Source: an uncultured Gammaproteobacteria bacterium (GTDB lineage Bacteria; Pseudomonadota; Gammaproteobacteria; Steroidobacterales; XN24). From it: a DNA stretch of 37,590 bases. The notes below the pieces were generated by a model. That model saw only the letters and a list, made by a program, of their open reading frames with translations, did no database searches and was not told where the DNA came from. The position numbers were made by a program, and so were the translations under genes. The stretch covers positions 123,332-160,921 of the forward strand of contig CAMYOC010000010.1 of assembly GCA_947259915.1 (NCBI GenBank), in the 5' to 3' direction. Within the stretch, counting starts at the first letter, position 1. Each line of letters opens with the position of its first letter. This document shows positions 16,846 to 23,932 of this stretch, piece after piece.

Positions 16846-17606
16846 TGGAAAATGTCTCATCCCTCGGACCGTGGCGGCGCCAATTGGTCATCCGCTACGG
16901 CAAGCTGCTGCTGCAGAAGTTAGGTCAGTTCCAGGCGCGGCATTCCCGTATCAGCACGGCGCCGATCATCTCCAAAAAAGAATTCTCCTGGGTGCCAACC
17001 CTGGAGCAGGCCACTCCACTTATCCGCGAGGAGTTGGATCGTCTGTTGGAAAAGCCTGAAGAGATTCCGGCGTTCCATCTCATGTCGCCGGATCAATGCA
17101 AGATATCCACCGGCACCAACTGGAAGACGTTTGCCTTCCGTATATTCAGCAAGCGGGTGACCGAGAACTGCGACCTGTGTCCTGATACCGCCCGCATACT
17201 TGATGACATACCCGGTCTCAGGAACGCATGGTTCTCTATCCTCGCGCCTCATTACCACATCCCGCCGCATTTCGGCCCGACACGCGCGCTGGTGCGCTGC
17301 CACCTGGCCCTGCGCGTCCCTGCCGACGGCGAACGCTGCTGGATCCGGGTCGACAATGAGATTCATCACTGGCAGCAAGGCCAATGTCTGGTTTTCGATG
17401 ACACCTACGAACATGAGGTGCGCAATGACACTGACGAACTGAGGGCCGTGTTGTTCCTCGATGTCGATCGCCCCATGGATTTCCCCGGTCGGATCGTGAA
17501 TGCGGTTCTGCTGCGCATGATCAGGGCGAGCAGCTACGTGCGCACGCCGCTAAAGAACCTGGAGGCATGGAACAGAGCACGGGAGCGAAGCCATGAGGTC
17601 GGGTAG
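16845..17606 (+). CDS. Aspartyl/asparaginyl beta-hydroxylase family (LpxO-like) dioxygenase
   Basis: The 253-residue protein is an Fe(II)/2-oxoglutarate dioxygenase of the AspH/LpxO family. The iron and co-substrate residues are clear: H142 in PHFGPTRALVRCHLAL, H190 in VFDDTYEHEVRN, and R200 shortly after in RAVLFLDVDRP, matching the family pattern HxGP...RxHL...W..G..LVFDD..EHEVxN...R. LpxO adds a 2-hydroxyl to lipid A acyl chains at the membrane. In this setting, between ceramide synthase and headgroup genes, I infer 2-hydroxylation of the ceramide N-acyl chain, but lipid A remains possible. The N-terminus (residues 1-30) is basic and amphipathic, not a full membrane helix. No ribosome binding site is visible. 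Confidence 0.88.
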   Translation: MENVSSLGPWRRQLVIRYGKLLLQKLGQFQARHSRISTAPIISKKEFSWVPTLEQATPLIREELDRLLEKPEEIPAFHLMSPDQCKISTGTNWKTFAFRIFSKRVTENCDLCPDTARILDDIPGLRNAWFSILAPHYHIPPHFGPTRALVRCHLALRVPADGERCWIRVDNEIHHWQQGQCLVFDDTYEHEVRNDTDELRAVLFLDVDRPMDFPGRIVNAVLLRMIRASSYVRTPLKNLEAWNRARERSHEVG

Positions 17607-17726
17607 CAACAGACGCGCCGATTTTGTCCAGCCAGTGCAGATTCCTGACAGACACCGCGATCGCCACCGGATGTGCCAGGCATCCAGGCCACCCCGGTTC
17701 AGCGCAGCGCCAGCGAGATACTCGAT

Positions 17727-18500
17727 ATGAAAGCCATCATTCTGAGCGCCGGCCAGGGACGCCGCCTGCTGCCGCTGACCGAGAGCACACCCAAGTGCGC
17801 GCTGCCTGTTCTCGGCCGCTCGATCCTCGAGTGGCAGTTGCACGAAATCGCCAAGTGCGCGGTAGACGAAGTCGTGGTGGTAACAGGGTTCGGTGCCGAC
17901 CGTGTCGATGAGATCCTCGAGCGGGATCACGGGGTGCTGGCACGCGCGCTCTATAACCCGTTCTATGCACAGAGTGACAATCTTGGCACCTGTTGGGTCG
18001 CCCGCGGCGAGATGGATGGGCCGTTTATGATCCTCAACGGCGATACCCTGTTCGAAGCGCCGGTGATGCAGCGCCTGCTGTCCAGCTCGGCCGGGATGCC
18101 GATCACGCTGGCCACGGACGTCAAGCCAGACTACGACCCTGACGACATGAAGATCGTCAGTCAGGATCGCCGGCTGTTGCGTGTCGGCAAGCAGCTCGAG
18201 CTGGATGTGGTCAACGGAGAGTCTATCGGCATGATGGTGTTCCGCGACGAAGGCATCGCCCGCTTCTCGGACAAGATCGACTACCTGATGCGCTACGGCG
18301 AAGGACTGAATCGCTGGTATCTGTCCGCCATCGACGCGCTGGCTCAGGAATGGTCGGTCGGCATCTGTCCGATCCAGGGTCTGAGCTGGTGTGAAGTCGA
18401 TAACCGGGCCGACCTGTCGCGGGCCGAGCTCGAGATCGAACGCTGGCTGCGGACCCGTGAACCTGGGGCAGGGGTTGTGGCAAAAGGCCACGTCGCGTGA
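17727..18500 (+). CDS. LicC-like nucleotidyltransferase (phospho-alcohol or sugar activating)
   Basis: The 257-residue protein is a classic NTP transferase. MKAIILSAGQGRRLLPLT (residues 1-18) is the nucleotide loop, followed by TPKCALPVLGRSILEWQL with the catalytic Lys, VVVVTGFGADRVDE, and MILNGDTLFE with the metal-binding Asp. The short length, without a left-handed helix, fits LicC/phosphocholine cytidylyltransferase-type enzymes better than glucose-1-phosphate enzymes. The likely reaction is CTP plus a phospho-alcohol giving a CDP-alcohol and pyrophosphate. With the CDP-alcohol phosphatidyltransferase 5 kb on, I infer headgroup activation. An upstream in-frame GTG (17673) exists, but the family begins exactly at this Met. 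It overlaps the HIT gene in a GTGA. Confidence 0.8.
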   Translation: MKAIILSAGQGRRLLPLTESTPKCALPVLGRSILEWQLHEIAKCAVDEVVVVTGFGADRVDEILERDHGVLARALYNPFYAQSDNLGTCWVARGEMDGPFMILNGDTLFEAPVMQRLLSSSAGMPITLATDVKPDYDPDDMKIVSQDRRLLRVGKQLELDVVNGESIGMMVFRDEGIARFSDKIDYLMRYGEGLNRWYLSAIDALAQEWSVGICPIQGLSWCEVDNRADLSRAELEIERWLRTREPGAGVVAKGHVA

Positions 18501-18925
18501 ACGCGACGATGGAGAAGTTCGGCTATCCCGACACGCTGGTGCGGGAGTATCCGCATTGGTCGGTGCAGCTGCGGCCGAAACAGGCCACCCTGGGCGCGCT
18601 GGTGGCGATCTGCAAAGAACCGGTGAACAGCTTCGGACAGGTGTCCGGACCGGCATTCGCCGAGCTAAAACAAGTGAGCGCCGACCTGGAGACTGCGCTC
18701 ACGCGCGCGCTCGGTTATGCCAAGCTGAATTATCTGATGTTGATGATGGTCGACCCGGACGTGCACTTCCATGTGCTGCCGCGGTATGCGGAGACCCGGG
18801 AGATGTTCGGCATGACCTTTGCGGACCCGGGCTGGCCCGGCCCACCGGACATCAGTTACGCCACCGCAACCGATACGGCCACCAACGCCGCCATTATCGA
18901 ACTGCTGAGGACGAACTGGCCCTAG
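18497..18925 (+). CDS. HIT-family protein
   Basis: The 142-residue protein belongs to the histidine triad superfamily of nucleotide hydrolases and transferases. The triad reads DVHFHVLPRY (residues 88-97): the nucleophile His (H90) and last His (H92) are kept, while the first His is Asp. The N-terminal half has KQATLGALVAICKEPVNSFGQ and EL.QVSADLE, which fit the conserved HIT helices. It is translationally coupled to the LicC-like gene by a GTGA overlap, which suggests work on the same nucleotide, perhaps cleaning up or transferring a nucleotidyl-alcohol. That role is inference. Confidence 0.85.
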   Translation: MNATMEKFGYPDTLVREYPHWSVQLRPKQATLGALVAICKEPVNSFGQVSGPAFAELKQVSADLETALTRALGYAKLNYLMLMMVDPDVHFHVLPRYAETREMFGMTFADPGWPGPPDISYATATDTATNAAIIELLRTNWP

Positions 18926-18935
18926 GGAGGACCCG

Positions 18936-19424
18936 CTACTTGTCGCGATCGACGACGATGGTGACGCCCTGGTCTCCGCTGGCCTTGAAACGCTTGGCCA
19001 CCAGATCGTATTCGATCAGGCCACTGCGCACAGTGCTCTCGCCATCGGTGATCACCGCATCGCCAGACAGGCTCAGGGACTCGGAGCTGCGCAGATACTC
19101 GATCCGCTGCCCCTCTCCCTCGACCTTGCCCTCCTCGTCTGACTTGTTGATCCAGGCGCGAGCGGGTGAACCGGTGATGATGATTCGCTCCGGATCGTCC
19201 AGCCGGCCAAAGACCGATGCCTCATCGGCATACACCGCCCACGTCGCGCCACTCATCTCGAAGTTACCGCGGAAGTGGGTCACATCCTCGTCAGGCTCCT
19301 CCCAGGCCTCGTCAGCCTTGACCAGGATCGGCTCATCGGTGCCGAACTCCAGCTTGTCTTCTGCGAGCGCAAGCTGCGGCACCAGCAAGATGCCAGTGAG
19401 TAATATCACGAACAGCTTGTTCAT
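18936..19424 (-). CDS. lptA: LptA/OstA-like periplasmic lipid-bridge protein
   Basis: The 162-residue protein has a signal peptide (cleavage after ALA, residue 21) and an OstA/LptA beta-jellyroll. Marks are PILVKADEAWEEPDEDVTHFRGNFEM (the 'I.ADs.e.......F.GnV' strand repeat), TWAVYADEASVFG and GEGQRIEYLRSSESLSLSGDAVITDG, which matches the LptA late-strand motif. In E. coli, LptA polymerises across the periplasm as the LPS bridge between LptC and LptD. Here it lies beside lptF/lptG homologues and inside a sphingolipid locus, so I infer a paralogue that carries the sphingolipid or assists its export. It is divergent from lptF, with a GGAGG six bases before its ATG. Confidence 0.82.
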   Translation of the reverse strand: MNKLFVILLTGILLVPQLALAEDKLEFGTDEPILVKADEAWEEPDEDVTHFRGNFEMSGATWAVYADEASVFGRLDDPERIIITGSPARAWINKSDEEGKVEGEGQRIEYLRSSESLSLSGDAVITDGESTVRSGLIEYDLVAKRFKASGDQGVTIVVDRDK

Positions 19425-19453
19425 CCGATGCCTCCGGCACGCAAGAATTTGAT

Positions 19454-19480
19454 TTGACAGCAGATGCGTTCGATTATAGC
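19454..19480 (+). promoter_or_regulatory. Promoter of lptF-like gene, overlapping divergent lptA-like promoter
   Basis: The plus strand has a consensus TTGACA (19454-19459), then 15 bases, then TATAGC (19475-19480). On the opposite strand a perfect TATAAT lies at 19478-19473, placed to start transcription about 40 bases before the lptA-like ATG; its -35 is poor. The two -10 boxes share bases, so RNA polymerase cannot occupy both at once. This also argues that the lptF gene starts downstream, at 19550. Confidence 0.5.
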
Positions 19481-19549
19481 AAGCTATCGACCTGGTCCGG
19501 ACGGCGATCTGGTCCGTCCAGCGCCGCGGGTCCTCTGGAGCGAATCAGC

Positions 19550-20635
19550 TTGATCATCGACCGCTACCTGCTGCGCGAAGTCAGTGCCCCATTTCTGGGG
19601 GTAACCGCGATCCTGCTGGTGGTCTTCCTGACCTACAGTCTGACGGTGTTCCTCACCGACGCCAGCAGCGGTCTGCTTGGCGGCGAAGACGTCGCCCGCC
19701 TGACCTTTCTCAAATCCGTCGTGGCGATGGAGGTGTTGCTCCCCAGTGCTCTGTTTGTGGCTGTGGTACTGGCCATGGGCAGACTGTACTCGGACTCCGA
19801 GATGGCGGCGATACGGGCCGCCGGACTGAGCGAACTACGCATGCTGCGGCCGATCTTCCGGCTCGCCTTGTTCGTCGCCATCCTGGTCGGTCTCATGTCC
19901 ACGGTAGTGCGGCCCTGGGCCTATGCCGAGTCCTATGAGATGAAGGCAGCAGCGGAAGCCGCGTCGGAGATCGACCGGGTCCGTCCGGGCCGCTTTTACT
20001 CCTACGAGGACGCCAACCGCACCGTGTTTATCGAGCGCATGGCCGGCGATCTGGACCACCTCGAGGGGGTCTTTATCCGCAGCCGCGACGGCGCTGATGT
20101 CGAAGTCATCTCGGCCAGGGGCGGCCGTCTTACTCTGCGCGCGGAGCCGGATTTTCACCGCCTGGTGCTGCTCGATGCTCACATATACAAAGCGACCGTC
20201 GAGGGTCCTGATCTGTTCGGCAGCTTTGGCAAGTTTACTGTCCGCCTGCCGGTGAAGGCGCCGGAACCGGTCGGCTACAAGACCAAGACCGCCGATACCC
20301 TGACGCTGTTCCGCTCCACGGATCCGGATGATCGGGCCGAGTTCGAGTGGCGCATTTCTACACCGATCTCGGTGTTGCTGCTGACCATCCTGGCCGTGCC
20401 GCTGAGCCGGAGTCAGCCGCGCAAGGGGCGCTATGCTGGCCTGCTTATCGCGCTGCTGGTCTATGCGCTGTATTTCAACATGGTCAATGTCGCCCGCACT
20501 TGGGTCGAGCAAGGCAGCGGCGTTACCATCTGGTGGGCACCGTCGGCTCTTGGATTAGCCGTGGTGCTCGCATACATGCCATGGGCACGGTGGAAGGCGC
20601 GCCTGCGGCGCAAGAGGCAACATGCAACTGCTTGA
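19550..20635 (+). CDS. lptF: LptF-like permease of an Lpt-type ABC exporter
   Basis: The 361-residue inner-membrane protein is of the YjgP/YjgQ family. In E. coli, LptF and LptG form the transmembrane part of the LptB2FG exporter that pulls LPS from the inner membrane. It begins IIDRYLLREVSAPFLG, a family-typical N-terminus with helix 1. Helices 2 and 3 surround LLPSALFVAVVLAMGRLYSDSEMAAIRAAGLSE, whose RLYSDSEMAAIRAAG part is the conserved coupling segment that contacts LptB. A periplasmic jellyroll (about residues 130-265) and three C-terminal helices follow. I chose a TTG start: GGAG lies nine bases upstream and the length then matches E. coli LptF. It overlaps lptG by 14 bases. No LptB ATPase gene is in the window. 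Confidence 0.88.
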   Translation: MIIDRYLLREVSAPFLGVTAILLVVFLTYSLTVFLTDASSGLLGGEDVARLTFLKSVVAMEVLLPSALFVAVVLAMGRLYSDSEMAAIRAAGLSELRMLRPIFRLALFVAILVGLMSTVVRPWAYAESYEMKAAAEAASEIDRVRPGRFYSYEDANRTVFIERMAGDLDHLEGVFIRSRDGADVEVISARGGRLTLRAEPDFHRLVLLDAHIYKATVEGPDLFGSFGKFTVRLPVKAPEPVGYKTKTADTLTLFRSTDPDDRAEFEWRISTPISVLLLTILAVPLSRSQPRKGRYAGLLIALLVYALYFNMVNVARTWVEQGSGVTIWWAPSALGLAVVLAYMPWARWKARLRRKRQHATA

Positions 20636-21695
20636 CCGCTACATCGCCACCAGCTTTGCCAAGGGCATCCTGCCGGTCCTGATGCTGCTCGTCGGGCTGT
20701 TCAGTTTCCTGGCGCTGAGCGAGGAACTCGAGGACGTCGGCAAAGGCGCGTTCCAGGCCGTCGACGCCATCAAAGTGGTGATACTGACTCTGCCGCGAAG
20801 AACCATCGACATCCTGCCGGTGGCGACCCTGCTCGGCGCGCTGCTGGGTCTGGGTGCCATGGCCAATCATCGCGAGGTACTGGCGGTACGCGCATCCGGG
20901 ATGTCGCCACGCCGGATATCCTGGCCGGTGATCCAGGTCGCATTGGCCCTGATCGTGATCGTGGCGGTGCTACAAAACGTCGCCATTCCTCATTGGGAAC
21001 GCACGGCCGGCCAGTTTCGGAGCAAGCAATACACCCAGGCGGCGGGCGACAACTCCCGCTTCGGCACCGAGTTTTGGACCCGCTCGGAAAAACAGTTGAT
21101 CCGCGTCGGCAGCGTGCAGTTCGGCCGCGTGCCGAGCGACATCGAGATCTACGAACTGGATGCGAATGGCCGGCTTGACCAACTGACCCAGGCGGAACGA
21201 GCTGACATCCTGAGTCCGGAAGAATGGCTGCTGCACGGGGTACGCCAGAGCCAGTTGCAACAAGACCATGCGCTGGAGCGACGTCTGGATAACCTGCGCT
21301 GGCGCAGCGTGTTGTCGGAGAAGCAGATGTCCAGCCTGATCCAGCCGGCCGAGGCCCTCTCGCCCATCGATCTGTTCCAGTACATACGGCGTCTCGACAG
21401 CAACGGACTCAATACCCATCGCTACCGATTCATCTTCTGGCAGCAGATGAGTCTGCCGCTGGCGCTGATCGCGATGTCACTGCTGGCCGTGCCCTTTGTG
21501 CTGGGCTCGGTCAGGAGCATATCGATCGGCCAACGGGTCGCCATCGGCGGCAGTATCGGCGTGGTCTTTTATCTGAGTGAGCAGATCAGCGGCAATGTGG
21601 CGCTGCTCAACGAATTCAATCCGGCGCTGGCGGCGTTCGTCCCGGACATTGTGCTCCTGATCGCAGCGCTCTATGCCCTGCAGCGGGTGCGCTAG
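20622..21695 (+). CDS. lptG: LptG-like permease of an Lpt-type ABC exporter
   Basis: The 357-residue partner of LptF starts LLDRYIATSFAKGILPVL, with helix 1. The segment around LPVATLLGALLGLGAMANHREVLAVRASGMSP holds helices 2-3 and the coupling helix (HREVLAVRASGMS) that would meet an LptB-type ATPase. The periplasmic jellyroll spans about residues 125-265 and three helices end the protein (FWQQMSLPLALIAMSLLAVPFVLG onward). A GAGG lies four bases before the ATG, inside lptF, so the pair is coupled. In most gammaproteobacteria lptFG sit by pepA, not in a lipid synthesis locus. The location makes a dedicated sphingolipid exporter likely, but I cannot exclude that this is the only lptFG pair. 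Confidence 0.88.
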   Translation: MQLLDRYIATSFAKGILPVLMLLVGLFSFLALSEELEDVGKGAFQAVDAIKVVILTLPRRTIDILPVATLLGALLGLGAMANHREVLAVRASGMSPRRISWPVIQVALALIVIVAVLQNVAIPHWERTAGQFRSKQYTQAAGDNSRFGTEFWTRSEKQLIRVGSVQFGRVPSDIEIYELDANGRLDQLTQAERADILSPEEWLLHGVRQSQLQQDHALERRLDNLRWRSVLSEKQMSSLIQPAEALSPIDLFQYIRRLDSNGLNTHRYRFIFWQQMSLPLALIAMSLLAVPFVLGSVRSISIGQRVAIGGSIGVVFYLSEQISGNVALLNEFNPALAAFVPDIVLLIAALYALQRVR

Positions 21696-21699
21696 CGAC

Positions 21700-22602
21700 T
21701 CAGGGGCCGGCGTGCCAACGGGTCTGCTCGACCAGTTCGAGGCGCCGGTGTTGACCGTCGGTGCTGGCCAGGCACTTTAGCGTCATCTCGACCTGCCAGC
21801 CGCCGTCCGCATCCCGTTCCACATCGATCACCCGATACGCTGCCGGCGCATGTGCGGCAACGCTGGATGCAGACGCGGTGCTATAGATCATTCGACCACC
21901 GACCGCGATCTCTTCATTGCGATGCGTGTGTCCATGCAGGATAAGGTCAACGGATTGGCGCTCCAGCAATGACTCCAGCGCGGCGGCATCGGCAAGCGCG
22001 CGGCGCCGGCTCACCACGCCCGGGACGGGCGGATGATGGATCAACACACAGCAGAACTTGCCTCGCTCGCGGACGCCGCGGGCCGCCGCCTCCAGCCGTT
22101 CCAGCTGCGCCTCGCCGAGGCTCCCGCTGGCCAGCAGGATAGGGGTCGGATGAGCCGAAGCGACACCGATAACCACCACGTCTTCGAATTCACGCACCAC
22201 CGGGAATGCGTCCTGGATCGTCCCCCCGGCCTGGTGAGGGTCCAGGTGCAGGTAATCCCCCCAATGCGCAGCAACCGGCCCCCATGAGTCCCGGGACATG
22301 AGATCGTGATTGCCCGGTACCAGCATCACCCGCTCCGGCGGACCCAGACTCTCCAGCCATGGCCGGGCGGCTCGTATCTCGTCGGGCAAACCGATGTGGG
22401 TCAGGTCACCGCTGACGAGAATCTGGTCGGCCTGCTCACGGCACGCCGACTCGGTCAGATCCGTCAGTGCGGAGCGGTCATGGTGGAAGCGGCGCTTCCG
22501 ACGCCATGACAAATAACTCAGCGAACGCTTCGCGCTCAGCCCCGCAAGCGACTGATTCTCAAGGGAAGTAAGATGAGGATCGGTGAGATGTAGGAGGCGC
22601 AT
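21700..22602 (-). CDS. Calcineurin-like metallophosphoesterase
   Basis: The 300-residue protein has all five blocks of the calcineurin-like phosphoesterase fold: LLHLTDPHL (D8, H10), VSGDLTH (D66), LVPGNHDL (N98, H99), LIHHPPVPG and ILHGHTHRN. These bind two metal ions at the active site. There is no signal peptide, so it is cytoplasmic or loosely membrane-bound. I chose the ATG at 22602, which begins directly at the first strand; the longer frame from 22710 would overlap the divergent gene's promoter. It stops 5 bases after lptG on the other strand. Its place between export and headgroup genes suggests hydrolysis of a phosphate or nucleotide-diphosphate lipid intermediate. The substrate is unknown. 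Confidence 0.88.
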   Translation of the reverse strand: MRLLHLTDPHLTSLENQSLAGLSAKRSLSYLSWRRKRRFHHDRSALTDLTESACREQADQILVSGDLTHIGLPDEIRAARPWLESLGPPERVMLVPGNHDLMSRDSWGPVAAHWGDYLHLDPHQAGGTIQDAFPVVREFEDVVVIGVASAHPTPILLASGSLGEAQLERLEAAARGVRERGKFCCVLIHHPPVPGVVSRRRALADAAALESLLERQSVDLILHGHTHRNEEIAVGGRMIYSTASASSVAAHAPAAYRVIDVERDADGGWQVEMTLKCLASTDGQHRRLELVEQTRWHAGP

Positions 22603-22620
22603 CCGCGACCCATTGGCGTT

Positions 22621-22649
22621 TTGCCAGCGATGGCGAGGCTCTCTATAAT
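22621..22649 (+). promoter_or_regulatory. Sigma-70 promoter of the CDP-alcohol phosphatidyltransferase gene
   Basis: TTGCCA (22621-22626), a 17-base spacer and a perfect TATAAT (22644-22649) make this the best promoter match I found. Transcription would begin near 22657, 46 bases before the ATG at 22703. It also supports that the metallophosphoesterase gene on the other strand starts at 22602, outside this element. Confidence 0.7.
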
Positions 22650-22702
22650 CCGCGCACTCCTCGCCTTTGTCGAGCCAAGCCCGGGCAGACCGGCACCTAC
22701 TG

Positions 22703-23905
22703 ATGAACAATGCTTTCGCCTATGTGGTGGGTGAGTCGGCGACCAGACTGTGGGGTCTCAGCTCACGCCAACGCCTGACCAGACAGCTGCGCGAGGTCGG
22801 CGGCATCGCCGTCGTCGACGATATTGGCCAACTGCCCCTGGACAGCACGATCTTGCTGCTGCGCGCGGACCACTTGTTCGAAACCCGCACCCTGGTCGCG
22901 CTTTCACAGCAGTCGAACACGCTGCTGGTTCCCAGCGGCGAACGCCAGGCGGCGGCGGCTATCGTCGATCAGGCGTATCTTCGAGAAGCGATGAAGATGC
23001 TCGGCGGCGCGGATGCGGATAGCTCCGGTCCTCTTGCCATCGCGGATCCAGCGACGCTGAATGCCTTTGACAAAAAGCTGCGCCGATCCGAACCGCCGCT
23101 CCTCGAACCGGTCAGTGAGTGTCGCCGACAGTGGCTCGAGGACCAGCTCTATGGCAACGCCTACAAGGGCATCACCGATCTGGTGACAAAATGGGTGTGG
23201 CCGCGCCCGGCCCGGGTCGGTGTCCGCGTCTGTACGCTGCTGGGTATCAGCCCGAATGCGGTCACGCTTATCAGCCTGCTGCTGATGCTGGCCAGTTGCT
23301 GGCTGTTCTGGACGGCGCATTACGGTTGGGGTCTCGCATGCGGGTGGTTTATGACCTATCTGGACACGGTGGATGGCAAGCTGGCACGGGTCACCGTCAT
23401 GTCCAGCCGCGTCGGCCATGTGCTGGATCACGGCATGGATGTGATCCACCCTCCGTTCTGGTACGTGTTCTGGGGACTGTCATTGAGCGGTTTCATGCCG
23501 GTGCTCGGTTTTGATCAGCAGGCTTGGTGTTGGGTCGTCGTCGTCGGGTACGCGTTTGGCCGGGCCATAGAGGGTGTGTTCGAGGTGTTTCTGGATTGCG
23601 AGATGTTTAGCTGGCGCCCGTTCGACGCCTGGTCCCGGTTGGTCACCGCGCGGCGCAATCCCTGTCTGATCCTGCTCACAGCGGGCGTCGCCCTTGGGCG
23701 GCCTGATATTGGCTTCCTGGCGGTGGTCATCTGGACCGTGTTCTCAACGGCCATGTTGGCCTTGCGTCTGGTCCAGGCCATCGCCATGCGCACGCGCGGC
23801 AGACGGCTCCAATCCTGGCTCAGCGACCCGGACATGGCGCGACGGGAGCATCCCTTGTCGTATCGCACCTTTTCGGCCACGCGCGCCGCCTATGGCGATG
23901 CGTGA
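22703..23905 (+). CDS. CDP-alcohol phosphatidyltransferase with extra N-terminal domain
   Basis: The 400-residue membrane enzyme moves a phospho-alcohol between a CDP-activated partner and an alcohol. The catalytic signature D-x2-D-G-x2-A-R-x8-G-x3-D-x3-D is intact (D221, D224, G225, A228, R229, G238, D242, D246). About six helices follow from residue 182. The first 165 residues are cytoplasmic; TRLWGLSSRQRLTRQLREVGG and STILLLRADHLFETRTLVAL look like a worn NTP-transferase domain lacking its nucleotide loop, as in fused CTP:inositol-1-phosphate cytidylyltransferase enzymes. I infer that it attaches the headgroup of the sphingolipid: either ceramide plus CDP-alcohol, or CDP-ceramide plus alcohol. 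It is followed after 27 bases by the Tam41-like gene. Confidence 0.88.
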   Translation: MNNAFAYVVGESATRLWGLSSRQRLTRQLREVGGIAVVDDIGQLPLDSTILLLRADHLFETRTLVALSQQSNTLLVPSGERQAAAAIVDQAYLREAMKMLGGADADSSGPLAIADPATLNAFDKKLRRSEPPLLEPVSECRRQWLEDQLYGNAYKGITDLVTKWVWPRPARVGVRVCTLLGISPNAVTLISLLLMLASCWLFWTAHYGWGLACGWFMTYLDTVDGKLARVTVMSSRVGHVLDHGMDVIHPPFWYVFWGLSLSGFMPVLGFDQQAWCWVVVVGYAFGRAIEGVFEVFLDCEMFSWRPFDAWSRLVTARRNPCLILLTAGVALGRPDIGFLAVVIWTVFSTAMLALRLVQAIAMRTRGRRLQSWLSDPDMARREHPLSYRTFSATRAAYGDA

Positions 23906-23932
23906 TCCGATGCGCAGCGCTCCAGCCCTGTC

